DNA of 64,000 nt from Catenulispora sp. GP43 (lineage in GTDB: Bacteria > Actinomycetota > Actinomycetes > Streptomycetales > Catenulisporaceae), in the NCBI RefSeq assembly GCF_041260665.1, contig NZ_JBGCCT010000007.1, forward strand, positions 346,346 through 410,345, given 5' to 3'. Positions 50,721-58,961 of the stretch are shown piece by piece (position 1 is the first letter of the stretch; the number at the start of each line of letters is the position of its first letter). The position numbers and the translations under genes are program-made. Below the pieces are notes generated by a model, which ran no database searches, was not told the DNA's origin, and saw only the letters and a list, made by a program, of their open reading frames with translations.

Positions 50721-51736
50721 TGCCGGTCGAGGTTCGCCCCTTCGATCCGGTGTCCGCCCCCGAGGCCGAGCTGGTGGCGAGCTACGCGGTGATGTCCGCG
50801 GTCCAGTCGCTGGACCATCCCGAGCAGAAGCTGCCGACGCTCGAGCAGTACATCGAGCTGATCAGCGCGCCCACGTCGTTGGCCGGCCCGATGCGGCGCT
50901 GGCTGGCCCTCGAGGACAGCCGCGTCGTCGGCCACGCCTCGGCGATCTATCCGGAGCACGAGAACCGGCACATGACGATCGTGCGGATCGTCGTCACACC
51001 GGAGCGGCGACGCCGGGGCGTGGGGACGGCGCTGCTGCGGGCGATCCTGCCGGACCTCGGCGCCGACGGCCGCACGGTCGTGGCCGGACACGGCGTGAAA
51101 GCCGATGCCTCCGGCGAGCAGTGGGCCCGGGCGCTGGGCTTCGTCCGCACCCACGGGTTCATCCGCCAGATCCTGAAGGTCGCCGACGTGGATCAGGCGC
51201 TGTGGCAGCACCCTGTCGCCGACGGTTTCCGGCTGGAGCGCTGGATCGGCGCGGCGCCCGAGACGTGTCTCGCCGCCTATGCGCGGGCCCGCACCGCCAT
51301 CGCCGACGCCCCGAGCGGGGAGTCCACGATGGCGCACCGGGACTGGACGCCCGAGCGCGTCCGGGTCCAGGAGGAGACCATGCGGGCCGGGAACTGGGGC
51401 AACCGTGTCGTCGTCGCCGTCCACGAGGCCTCCGGCGAGGTGGCGGCGATCACCGAGCTCAGCGTGCGCGCCGAGCAGCCGACCCGCGCCTTCCAAGGGG
51501 ACACCGCCGTCGTCGCCGAGTTCCGTGGGCGCGGCCTGGGCTTGGCGGTCAAGGGCGCGATGCTGCGCTGGCTGACCGCCGACCGGCCGGAGGTGGAACA
51601 CGTGCACACGCAGACGGCCCACGACAACGTGCACATGGCGCGCATCAACTTCGCGGTGGGCTTCACGACCGACGCGGCGTTGTCCGAGCTCGAAGCCGAT
51701 CTGGGCGACCTGGTCAAGCGCCTGGCGGCCGAATAG
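50720..51736 (+). CDS. double-GNAT acetyltransferase, copy 2 (tandem paralogue)
   Basis: Protein of 338 residues, MPVEVRPFDP start, collinear with the preceding gene along its whole length (e.g. YPEHENRHMTIVRI, GVKADASGEQWARALGF, GLAVKGAMLRWL). The acetyl-CoA loops PERRRRGVGTALL and FRGRGLGLAVKG are both intact. The stop/start overlap TGATG implies coupled translation, perhaps a heterodimer. Substrate unknown. Confidence 0.85.
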   Translation: MPVEVRPFDPVSAPEAELVASYAVMSAVQSLDHPEQKLPTLEQYIELISAPTSLAGPMRRWLALEDSRVVGHASAIYPEHENRHMTIVRIVVTPERRRRGVGTALLRAILPDLGADGRTVVAGHGVKADASGEQWARALGFVRTHGFIRQILKVADVDQALWQHPVADGFRLERWIGAAPETCLAAYARARTAIADAPSGESTMAHRDWTPERVRVQEETMRAGNWGNRVVVAVHEASGEVAAITELSVRAEQPTRAFQGDTAVVAEFRGRGLGLAVKGAMLRWLTADRPEVEHVHTQTAHDNVHMARINFAVGFTTDAALSELEADLGDLVKRLAAE

Positions 51737-51832
51737 GGGGAAACGCCGCAGGCCGGCTCGCCCCCGCAGCGATCGCAGTACTCTGACGCCCGGTGCCTGG
51801 TGCCCGGGCCCTGACGAGGGGGTATGCCGATC

Positions 51833-52315
51833 ATGACTGTCCAGCCCGGCGGCGCCGCGCAGGTCCTCACGGTGTCCGTGTTCGTGCTCTCGGCGCCGGA
51901 CCTCGGCGCGCCGGGCGTGTCGAAGATCGTGTTCCAGCAGCTCGTCGGGATGACCAGCGAGATCGATCCGCCGCAGAACCTGGCCACCGCACCGGGCGGC
52001 ACCGCGGTGATCCACACCAAGCAGTTGGGACAGACGGTGCCGCCGATCGTCACGCTCAAGCGCGGCATGGACGGCGACAAGAGCCTGTGGCAGTGGCACC
52101 AGCTGGCGTTGAACGGCGACCCGGCCGCGCTGAAGGCGGCCGTGCTGCAGATGTACGACGCGGGCGGCTTCGCGGCCGGCAAACCGCCGCTGTCGACGTG
52201 GGAGCTGACGAACGCGTGGTGCGCGAAGATCGCCCTGGCCGGCGCGGAGGCCGGGGCCGGTGGCGCGGTCTTCGAGACGGTGGACATCGTGTGCGACAGG
52301 ATCGCGCCGGCGTGA
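51833..52315 (+). CDS. orphan phage-tail-tube-like protein (gp19/T4-type tail protein family)
   Basis: Protein of 160 residues (ATG 51833; 51824 possible). It carries the pattern VSKIVFQQLVGMTSEID, a Gly-rich loop, TVPPIVTLKRGMDGDKSLWQW and NAWCAKIALAGAEAGAGGAVF with the final strand FETVDIVCDRI, as in the phage tail region family that forms inner tubes of contractile injection systems. No sheath, baseplate or ATPase genes are nearby, so it is an orphan. It may serve a tail structure coded elsewhere or have been co-opted. Confidence 0.7.
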   Translation: MTVQPGGAAQVLTVSVFVLSAPDLGAPGVSKIVFQQLVGMTSEIDPPQNLATAPGGTAVIHTKQLGQTVPPIVTLKRGMDGDKSLWQWHQLALNGDPAALKAAVLQMYDAGGFAAGKPPLSTWELTNAWCAKIALAGAEAGAGGAVFETVDIVCDRIAPA

Positions 52316-52340
52316 GGCCGGGCGCGGGGCCCGGCCCTGC

Positions 52341-52904
52341 TCAGCCCCGCGTGCTCGCCAACAGCGCCAGCAACTCCTCGGTCGTTCCGGTCTCGGCGAT
52401 CCTGGGGAAGATGTTCTGAACGCTGTACGCGTGCGCCTCCGGCGTCCGGTCGGTCATCGCGTCGACCGGCAGGCTCACATTGAAGCCGTCCTCATGCGCG
52501 CTGCGCGCCGTCGACTCCACGCCGCCGCTGGTCGAGATGCCGGTCACCACCACCTGCGTGACGCCCAGCGCGCGCAGCCGCTCGGCCAGGCCGGTGCCGG
52601 CGAAGGCGCTGCGGGCGTACTTGGTGACGACCAGGTCCTCGGGCTGCCGGTCGAGTTCGGGGGCCAGCTCCGTCCAGCCCTCCGGGAACGTCCGCGGGGC
52701 GCCGGACTCGGCGTCGGTGCGTCCCGGGGGCGAGCCCGCGACGTTCACCAGGACCACCGGCAGGCTGTGCTCGCGGAAGGCGGCGGCCAGGGCGGCGCTG
52801 CGGGTGACGACGTCCTCGGTCGGGTGCGTCAGGGCCATGCCGGTGATGCCCCTCTGCAGGTCGATCACCACCAGTGCGGTGGCCGGGTCGAGCGTGGAGA
52901 ACAT
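52341..52904 (-). CDS. isochorismatase-family hydrolase
   Basis: Protein of 187 residues: ALVVIDLQRGITG holds the catalytic Asp and VVTKYARSAFAGT the Lys. In VVTGISTSGGVESTAR the position of the nucleophilic Cys of amidase-type members is Gly, as in isochorismatase-like members without that Cys. It is therefore not a normal Cys-amidase; substrate unknown. It lies behind the MarR gene on the same strand (53-bp gap), probably one operon controlled by that regulator. Confidence 0.88.
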   Translation of the reverse strand: MFSTLDPATALVVIDLQRGITGMALTHPTEDVVTRSAALAAAFREHSLPVVLVNVAGSPPGRTDAESGAPRTFPEGWTELAPELDRQPEDLVVTKYARSAFAGTGLAERLRALGVTQVVVTGISTSGGVESTARSAHEDGFNVSLPVDAMTDRTPEAHAYSVQNIFPRIAETGTTEELLALLASTRG

Positions 52905-52957
52905 GGGGCATTCCTTTCAAGGGCGGTGGCTGCGGATCAGGGCGGCCGTGTGGTGGA

Positions 52958-53398
52958 TCAGGACCCGGCGAGCCGCCGAAGTAGGTCGATGCTTCCCGCG
53001 AGCTGTTCCAACTCGGCGGGGCTGAGGCTGGCGGTGATCGCCGTGGTGAGCCAGTCCTCCTTGGCCAGGCGTCCGGTGCGGAACTGCTCCCGTGCTTCGT
53101 CGGTCAGGTCCAGGATCGTCTTACGTCCGTCGTTCGGATCGGCCGAACCGGCCACCAACCCGGCCTCCAGCAGCGCGGCCACGATCGTCGCCATCGACTG
53201 CTGCCGGACGCCCTCGGCACGCGCCAGGGCGGTCGCCGTCGTCGGCCCGTCGCGCTCCAGACGGCCCAGCACAGAGGACTGTGATTTGGTCAGATCGCCG
53301 CCCTCGGACTGTGCCCGCAGCCGGCGCAGCAACTGGCCGAGCGTCACTCGCAGTTCCCGGGCGACCGCGGCGGCGCGCGCCGGATCGGCTTGTTCCAT
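52958..53398 (-). CDS. MarR-family transcriptional regulator
   Basis: Protein of 146 residues with a winged helix: LTKSQSSVLGRLERDGPTTATALA, then VRQQSMATIVAALLEAGLV and the wing DPNDGRKTILDLTDEAR. It probably represses itself and the isochorismatase-like gene through the palindrome at 53433-53444, 35 bp upstream of the start. Ligand unknown. Confidence 0.93.
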   Translation of the reverse strand: MEQADPARAAAVARELRVTLGQLLRRLRAQSEGGDLTKSQSSVLGRLERDGPTTATALARAEGVRQQSMATIVAALLEAGLVAGSADPNDGRKTILDLTDEAREQFRTGRLAKEDWLTTAITASLSPAELEQLAGSIDLLRRLAGS

Positions 53399-53432
53399 GC
53401 CGCCGACGCTGCCAGAAAGAACAGCGAACTAA

Positions 53433-53444
53433 ACAGTTAACTGT
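53433..53444. promoter_or_regulatory. candidate MarR operator
   Basis: The perfect 12-bp palindrome ACAGTTAACTGT in an AT-rich stretch lies 35 bp upstream of the MarR start codon and ~112 bp before the divergent dipeptidase start. Size and position suit a MarR dimer. Confidence 0.6.
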
Positions 53445-53555
53445 GTAACTAGGGGACAGCGGACCCGCTGTTCGTCCGATTCGACGAACCATGCCCTCCG
53501 AATTCGTTCAACCGCACAACGACGTCGGCACCCCGCCGCAGGCACTGTGGCCACC

Positions 53556-54635
53556 ATGGGAACAATCGAAGGCCTTGACCCGGCGACGTTGGAGCTGCAC
53601 CAGCGTGTGGTGGTCGCCGACACCCACAATGACTTGCTGTGTTCGGTCGTCCTGCGGCCGGTGGCGCAGTGGCCGGACTACTTTCGCGGGCAGTGGCTCC
53701 CGCAGCTGCGGGCCGGCGGCGTGGACATCCAGGTGCTGCCGGTCTTCATCGGCGACAGTTTCCGCCCTGAGGGGGCGCTGCGCCAGACCCTGCGCATGAT
53801 CGAGGCGGCGCACCGGATCGCCGAGGGCAATGCTGATGAGGTCAGCTTATGTCTGGACGGCGCCGACATCGACCGCGCGCTTGAGGCCGGAAAGATCGCC
53901 CTGGTGCTGGCGTTGGAAAGCGCGCCCGGCATCGACGCCGACATCGAACTGCTCACCACGCTGTTCCGGCTCGGCGTCCGGGTCGCGTCGCTGGCGCACT
54001 TCGGCCGTACGCCGCTGGCCGACGGTTCGGCGGAGGATGCCGCGGGCAGCCGGCTGACCGCCGCCGGGGTCGAGGCGCTGGCCGAGATGGAGCGTCTGGG
54101 CATGATGTTCGACGTCTCCCACCTCGGCGCAGCCGGCGTCGACCACGTACTCGAACTTGCTACCCGGCCGGTGATGGCCACGCACTCCTCGGCCCGGGCG
54201 CTGTGCGACCACCACCGCAACCTCACCGACGCGCGCCTGGCGGCCATCGCGGCCGGCGGGGGCGTGGTGTGCGTGAACTTCTTCCCCGGCTTCCTCGACG
54301 AGCACGAGCCTTCCGTGGCGCGGCTCGTCGACCACATCGAGCACGTCGGGAAGGTCGCCGGCACCGATCACGTCGGCATCGGCCCGGACTTCGTGGTCGA
54401 GGTGCTGCGCGATGTGACTCCCGGCGGCGTTGAGCTCGGCCCGATGGCCGGCTGCGATCCGTTCGCCACGCTGCCCGGCATGCCCGGGCCCGCCGGTCTG
54501 CCGCTGCTCACCGCCGAGCTGCTGGCACGCGGCATGGACGAGACGGTCGTCGCCGCCACACTCGGCGGCAACGTCCTGCGGCTGTTCCGGGCCGAACTCG
54601 GCGTGCCCGCCGACTGCCGCGGGGCCGCCGCATGA
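53556..54635 (+). CDS. membrane-dipeptidase family (M19) zinc peptidase
   Basis: Protein of 359 residues. The metal motif is DTHNDL near residue 23, followed by ALESAPGID, the His motif FDVSHLG, the THSSARAL motif and HRNLTDARLAAI, typical of renal-dipeptidase-like enzymes that cut dipeptides, often with a D-residue. ATG 53556 or GTG 53547. Its stop overlaps the next start (ATGA). It is the first gene of a peptide-turnover operon with an M20 peptidase and a GNAT. Confidence 0.92.
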   Translation: MGTIEGLDPATLELHQRVVVADTHNDLLCSVVLRPVAQWPDYFRGQWLPQLRAGGVDIQVLPVFIGDSFRPEGALRQTLRMIEAAHRIAEGNADEVSLCLDGADIDRALEAGKIALVLALESAPGIDADIELLTTLFRLGVRVASLAHFGRTPLADGSAEDAAGSRLTAAGVEALAEMERLGMMFDVSHLGAAGVDHVLELATRPVMATHSSARALCDHHRNLTDARLAAIAAGGGVVCVNFFPGFLDEHEPSVARLVDHIEHVGKVAGTDHVGIGPDFVVEVLRDVTPGGVELGPMAGCDPFATLPGMPGPAGLPLLTAELLARGMDETVVAATLGGNVLRLFRAELGVPADCRGAAA

Positions 54636-55792
54636 ACACGCAGAACATTGAGAACGTTGAGAACGTTGGGCCTGTCATGGACCTGTCTTTGATGCTCGCC
54701 GACCTGGAAACCCTGGTCTGCTGCGAATCCCCGACCGCCGACCGGGCCGCGACCGCACGCTGCGCCGACCTGTTCGCGGACATGGGCTCCAGGCTGCTGG
54801 GGACGCACGCCGAGCGGCTGGAGCACGGGGGAACGGCTCAGCTGCGGTGGCGCTTCGGGCCCGGGGACCGCGTCCTGCTGCTGGGCCACCTCGACACCGT
54901 CTGGCCGCACGGCACCCTCGACCGCCTTCCCTTCGCCGTCACCGACGGGAGGATCACCGGCCCCGGCTGCTTCGACATGAAGGCCGGACTGGTGCAGATG
55001 CTGCATGCGCTCGCCGCGCTGCGCCAGAACGGACCCGACGCCCTGGACGGCGTCAGCATCCTGGTCACCACCGACGAGGAGGTCGGATCCCCGGCGGCCC
55101 GTACGCTCATCCAGGACGAGGCCCGCCGCACTCAGGCGGTGCTCGTCCTGGAAGCCAGCGCCGGTGCCGACGGGGCGCTGAAGACGGCGCGCAAGGGCGC
55201 CGGCTGCCACCGCCTGCACGTCCAAGGACGCGCCGCCCACGCCGGACTCGAACCCGAACGCGGAGCGAACGCCGCCGTCGAGCTCGCGCACCAGATCCTG
55301 GAGATCGTGAAGCTCGCGAACCCGGAGGCCGGCACGACGGTCACGCCGTCGCTGACCGCCGCCGGGGATTCGGCGAACACCGTGCCGGCCACCGCGCAGG
55401 TGGCGGTCGACGTGCGTGCCTTCAGCATTGAGGAGCAACGGCGCGTCGCCGCGGATCTGGAAGCACTCCGGCCCCGCCTGGACGGGACCTCGCTGCGCAT
55501 CGAGCGTGGCCCGGAGAGCCCGCCTCTGCCCCCTGAGTCCTCCCGCGAGCTGTTCGCCCGCGCCGAGCGCGCCGCCGCCCGGCTGGGCATGCCGCCGCTG
55601 CGCGGGGTCGCCGTGGGCGGCGGCTCGGACGGCAACTGGACCGCGGCCGTCGGCACCCCCACGCTCGACGGCCTTGGCGCGGTCGGCGGCGGCGCGCACG
55701 CCGAGGACGAGCATGTCCTGGCCGAGACGATGCCCGAGCGCGCGGCGCTGCTGGCCGAGCTGGTGGCGGACCTGCTGGGAGCGCGTCCGTGA
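54632..55792 (+). CDS. M20 metallopeptidase (carboxypeptidase G2-like)
   Basis: Protein of 386 residues. Metal ligands and catalytic residues are intact: LLGHLDTVWP, GCFDMKAGLVQ, TTDEEVGSPAAR, the dimerisation domain with GRAAHAGLEPERG, and late GAVGGGAHAEDEH. This contrasts with the degenerate M20 homologue in the cluster. A short repeat (IENVENV) sits at the start. It is coupled by ATGA to the dipeptidase and by GTGA to the next gene. Confidence 0.93.
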   Translation: MNTQNIENVENVGPVMDLSLMLADLETLVCCESPTADRAATARCADLFADMGSRLLGTHAERLEHGGTAQLRWRFGPGDRVLLLGHLDTVWPHGTLDRLPFAVTDGRITGPGCFDMKAGLVQMLHALAALRQNGPDALDGVSILVTTDEEVGSPAARTLIQDEARRTQAVLVLEASAGADGALKTARKGAGCHRLHVQGRAAHAGLEPERGANAAVELAHQILEIVKLANPEAGTTVTPSLTAAGDSANTVPATAQVAVDVRAFSIEEQRRVAADLEALRPRLDGTSLRIERGPESPPLPPESSRELFARAERAAARLGMPPLRGVAVGGGSDGNWTAAVGTPTLDGLGAVGGGAHAEDEHVLAETMPERAALLAELVADLLGARP

Positions 55793-56742
55793 GCACAGCG
55801 CAGAACGCACACACCCAGGCGCGGAAGGCGGCGGAGGCCACGGCGGTCACCATCAGAGAGCTGACCGAGCCGAAGGAGCACGACGCCGCCACCGACGTGA
55901 TCAACCGGATCTGGAGCCTGGAGCCCGGCCAGTCGCTGATGCCCAGCGGCCTGATGCGGGTGATGGCCTACGAAGGCTGCTACGTGGCCGGGGTGTTCGA
56001 CGACGAGGACGGCGGCCGGATGATCGGCGCCGCCACCGGGTTTCTGGCCTCCGACGGGGACGCCGGCGGCATCCACCTGCACTCGCACATCGCCGGCGTG
56101 CTGCCGGAGGCCGACGGCCGGCGCGCGGGCTTCGCGCTCAAGCTCCACCAGCGCGCGTGGGCCCTGAGCCACAGCATCGGCCGCATCACCTGGACCTTCG
56201 ACCCGCTGGTGCGCGGCAACGCCTACTTCAACATGGCGAAGCTCGGCGCGCAGGCCGCCGGCTATCTGGTCGACTTCTACGGCGAGAACATGCGCGACGG
56301 GGTCAACGCCGGGCAGGGCAGCGACAGACTGCTGATGAACTGGGTCCTCGACGCACCGCGCGTCGTCGCGGCGGCGAGCGGGCAGCGCGTCGCCGAACCG
56401 GAGCTGGAGCGGCTGCTCGACGCCGGCCGGGCCGTGCTTTCCGACACTGACGTCGCCCATGGCACTGTGGCCGACACCGTGGCAATTAGTACTACTGCAA
56501 GTGCTACCTCTAGTACGACCTCGGCCCCGAACGGCCCCGGCCCGCTGCTGTGCGCGACCCCGGCAGCCATCCATACCCTGCGCCGCGAGGCGCCCGAGCA
56601 GGCCCGGGCCTGGCGGTCCGCCGTGCGCGGCGCGCTCACCGAGGCGATCGCCGACGGCTACCACATCACCGGGTTCACCCGCTCCGGCTGGTACCTGCTC
56701 GATTTCCACGAACCAGATCAGCAAGGAGAGAGAGACCTGTGA
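55789..56742 (+). CDS. GNAT-superfamily protein (COG3375-like)
   Basis: Protein of 317 residues: TIRELTEPKEHDAATDVINRIW, GAATGFLASDGDAGGIHLHSH, and FALKLHQRAWALSHSIGRITWTFDPL with RGNAYFNMAKLGAQAAGY. This is the predicted-acetyltransferase type that is usually coded beside MenC/N-acylamino-acid-racemase-like genes. Here its stop overlaps the start of just such a gene, which is broken (56739-56792). A Thr/Ser-rich insert (ISTTASATSSTTSAP) interrupts the C-terminal part. Confidence 0.85.
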   Translation: MSTAQNAHTQARKAAEATAVTIRELTEPKEHDAATDVINRIWSLEPGQSLMPSGLMRVMAYEGCYVAGVFDDEDGGRMIGAATGFLASDGDAGGIHLHSHIAGVLPEADGRRAGFALKLHQRAWALSHSIGRITWTFDPLVRGNAYFNMAKLGAQAAGYLVDFYGENMRDGVNAGQGSDRLLMNWVLDAPRVVAAASGQRVAEPELERLLDAGRAVLSDTDVAHGTVADTVAISTTASATSSTTSAPNGPGPLLCATPAAIHTLRREAPEQARAWRSAVRGALTEAIADGYHITGFTRSGWYLLDFHEPDQQGERDL

Positions 56743-56792
56743 AGATCTCCGGCGTCGAACTGCGGCGCCTGACCATGCCGCCAAAATCGTGA
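56739..56792 (+). pseudogene. N-terminal remnant of a MenC-like dipeptide epimerase/N-acylamino-acid racemase gene
   Basis: GTG 56739 (GTGA overlap with the GNAT gene, good GGAGAG upstream) opens a 17-codon reading KISGVELRRLTMPPKS, then TGA. The first ~14 residues are the standard start of enolase-superfamily MenC/NAAAR proteins, which are ~370 residues long. The rest is missing and the sequence continues as the tail of an ABC ATPase gene. This is a deletion junction at about 56779-56790. Confidence 0.7.
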
Positions 56793-56938
56793 CGAACCTG
56801 CGCAAGGAGTACACACGGTCGCTGCTCGCGGCGGTGCCGAGCCTGAACTCGGGGCGGGAAGCGGGGCAGGAGCCGGCTCGGCGACCGGACCGACCGGTCG
56901 TAGATCATTCCCCTCCGGCCGATGCGCACCTAGTGTGA
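56783..56938 (+). pseudogene. C-terminal remnant of a dipeptide ABC-transporter ATPase gene
   Basis: In another frame the sequence reads NLRKEYTRSLLAAVPSLN, then a Pro/Arg-rich tail to TGA 56938. EYTRSLLAAVP is the usual C-terminal end (oligopeptide/dipeptide transporter ATP-binding protein, Dpp/Opp type). No ATPase body exists upstream. The coding tail overlaps the PucR start by 4 bp, suggesting the original gene order ran epimerase, transporter genes, pucR. Confidence 0.65.
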
Positions 56939-58596
56939 TCTCCGTGTCCCCACGTCCTGATGCCACCTCGCGCGCCGCACTCGGCCGGGTCCTGGACCAC
57001 CTCGGCACCACCCTGCTGGATCTGGCCGCCGGTGATCCGGGGTGCGCGCCGGACGTCGGCGGCGTCGTCATCCACGATCCGCTCGACGAGCCCGCGCTGC
57101 CGCCCGGCGCGCTGGTCCTGGGCGTCGGCGTGCGCGGCGCGGCCGAGACCTGTGAGCTGCTGAAGCGGATCGCCGCCGACGGCGGGGCCGGGCTGATCGT
57201 GCGCGCCCCGGCCGAGGTGGACGACCAGGTCCGGCGGACCGTCTCCGAGACCGGGACGGTGCTGCTGGGCCTGGTCCGGGGCGCGTCCTGGACCCAGCTG
57301 ACCTCGCTGCTGCGCACCCTGCTGGCCGAGGGCGACGTGGTCCCCACCGAGGCCGAGACGATCGGCGGCGTCCCGGCCGGCGACCTGTTCGCGCTGGCCA
57401 ACGCCATCAGCGCGCTGCTGGACGCGCCGATCACCATCGAGGACCGCAGCTCGCGCGTCCTGGCCTTCTCCGGCCGCCAGGACGAGGCGGACCAGTCGCG
57501 GGTGCAGACCATCCTGGGCCGCCAGGTCCCCGCCGACTACACCCGGCTGCTGGAGCAGCGGGGCTACTTCCGCGAGCTCTACCGGCACGAGCGCCCGGTC
57601 CTGATCCGGGCCGAGGCCTTCGGCCTGCCGACGGTGACCAGGGCCCGCCAGGCGATCGCGGTCCGCGCCGGGGACGAGATCCTCGGCTCGATCTGGGCGG
57701 CCGTCGCCGAACCCCTGCCGCCGGCCCGCGAGCAGGCGTTCGTCGAGGCGGCCAAACTCGTCGCCCTGCACCTGCTGCGCGTCCGGGCCGGCGCCGACGT
57801 GGAGCGCCGCCTGCGCGCCGAACTCGTCTCGATCCTGCTGGAAGGCGGCCCGGCGGCGGCGGACGCGGCGACCCGCCTCGGCCTGGCCGGCCGGGCCTGC
57901 GTGGTCGCCGCAGTGGCCGCGGCCGCCGCGGCCGCCGGCCCGGAGGGCTCCCCGGCCGAGGGCGCCCGCGAGCTGGCCCGCTTCGAGACCGCGCGCCAGC
58001 AGGCCCTGGACACCCTGGCCGTGCATCTGTCGGCGGTGCACCACGGCTCGGTCGCGGCGCTGCTGGGCGGTGTCGTCTACGCGGTCCTGCCGGTCGACAC
58101 CTCCGACGAGCAGGCCGCCGAGCGGCGCGTCACGACCGTCCTGAAGGAGTACCTGGAGCGCACCGGCGCCACCGACCTGGTCGGCATCGGCCGCATCGCC
58201 CCCGACCTGCACGCGGTGCCCCGGTCGCGGCAGGACGCGGACCGCGTCCTGCGGGTGCTGCGGCGCCGGCGCTCGCGACGCACAATAGCGAGCCTGTCGG
58301 AGGTGTACGCCGAGGCGCTGCTGATCGACGTCGCCGCTGCTGACGGCCACAGCCCCTCGGGACCGGTCGCCGGGCTCGCGGAGTACGACCGGGAGCACAA
58401 CAGCAGCCTGGTGGAGACGCTCGCGGCGTGGCTGGACGCGTTCGGGGACATCAACGCCGCGGCCGAGGCCGTCCACATCCACCCGAACACGTTCCGGTAC
58501 CGGCTGCACCGGATCGCGGAGATCGGGGATGTGGACCTCGGCGACACCGAGTCGCGGTTCGCGTTGATGCTTCAGCTGAGGTTGTTGGGGACTTAG
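56935..58596 (+). CDS. PucR-family transcriptional regulator
   Basis: Protein of 553 residues: an N-terminal PucR-type purine-catabolism-like domain, a GAF-like middle (ANAISALLDAPITIEDRSS) and a C-terminal HTH_30 (LVETLAAWLDAFGDINAAAE, then VHIHPNTFRYRLHRI). It may have controlled the dipeptide-use operon, whose distal part has been deleted. Start GTG 56935 or GTG 56944. Its 3' end overlaps the kinase remnant on the other strand by 4 bp. Confidence 0.92.
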   Translation: MISVSPRPDATSRAALGRVLDHLGTTLLDLAAGDPGCAPDVGGVVIHDPLDEPALPPGALVLGVGVRGAAETCELLKRIAADGGAGLIVRAPAEVDDQVRRTVSETGTVLLGLVRGASWTQLTSLLRTLLAEGDVVPTEAETIGGVPAGDLFALANAISALLDAPITIEDRSSRVLAFSGRQDEADQSRVQTILGRQVPADYTRLLEQRGYFRELYRHERPVLIRAEAFGLPTVTRARQAIAVRAGDEILGSIWAAVAEPLPPAREQAFVEAAKLVALHLLRVRAGADVERRLRAELVSILLEGGPAAADAATRLGLAGRACVVAAVAAAAAAAGPEGSPAEGARELARFETARQQALDTLAVHLSAVHHGSVAALLGGVVYAVLPVDTSDEQAAERRVTTVLKEYLERTGATDLVGIGRIAPDLHAVPRSRQDADRVLRVLRRRRSRRTIASLSEVYAEALLIDVAAADGHSPSGPVAGLAEYDREHNSSLVETLAAWLDAFGDINAAAEAVHIHPNTFRYRLHRIAEIGDVDLGDTESRFALMLQLRLLGT

Positions 58597-58868
58597 GCCT
58601 CCAGCAGTTCCATGACGATGAACAGCCGGTTGTCATGCTGGCCGATGTCGTGCACGACCGTGATCCCGGGGTGCTGGAACTGCGCCCCGATCGCCGCCTC
58701 CCGCTGGAACCGCGCCAGCACCTCGTCGGCCTCGTGGAACTCCAACACCTTCAGCGCGACCGGGCGGCTCAGGAGCACGTCGTGGCCGCGCCAGACCTCG
58801 CCCATGCCGCCACGCCCGAGCCGGTCCTCCAGCTGGTATCACCCGGCGATACGTTCCCCGGCCCGCAT
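58593..58868 (-). pseudogene. truncated Ser/Thr protein kinase gene with an internal stop
   Basis: From ATG 58868 the frame reads MRAGERIAG, TGA (58841-58839), YQLEDRLGRGGMGEVWRGHD, VALKVLEF and LFIVMELLEA, then TAA. This is the N-lobe of a PknB-like kinase: Gly-rich loop, ATP lysine and hinge. The C-lobe (HRD, DFG) is absent and codon 10 is a stop where an Arg is expected. Restart at ATG 58805 would give a 70-residue fragment without catalytic residues. Confidence 0.85.
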
Positions 58869-58961
58869 GGCACCCCCACAGCGCGTCAGAAACGGCTTTC
58901 ACAGTGTATTGCGAACTGTGTTCCGGGACGGTCGAGTCGAGGATTCGAGTGTTGCGTGTTT

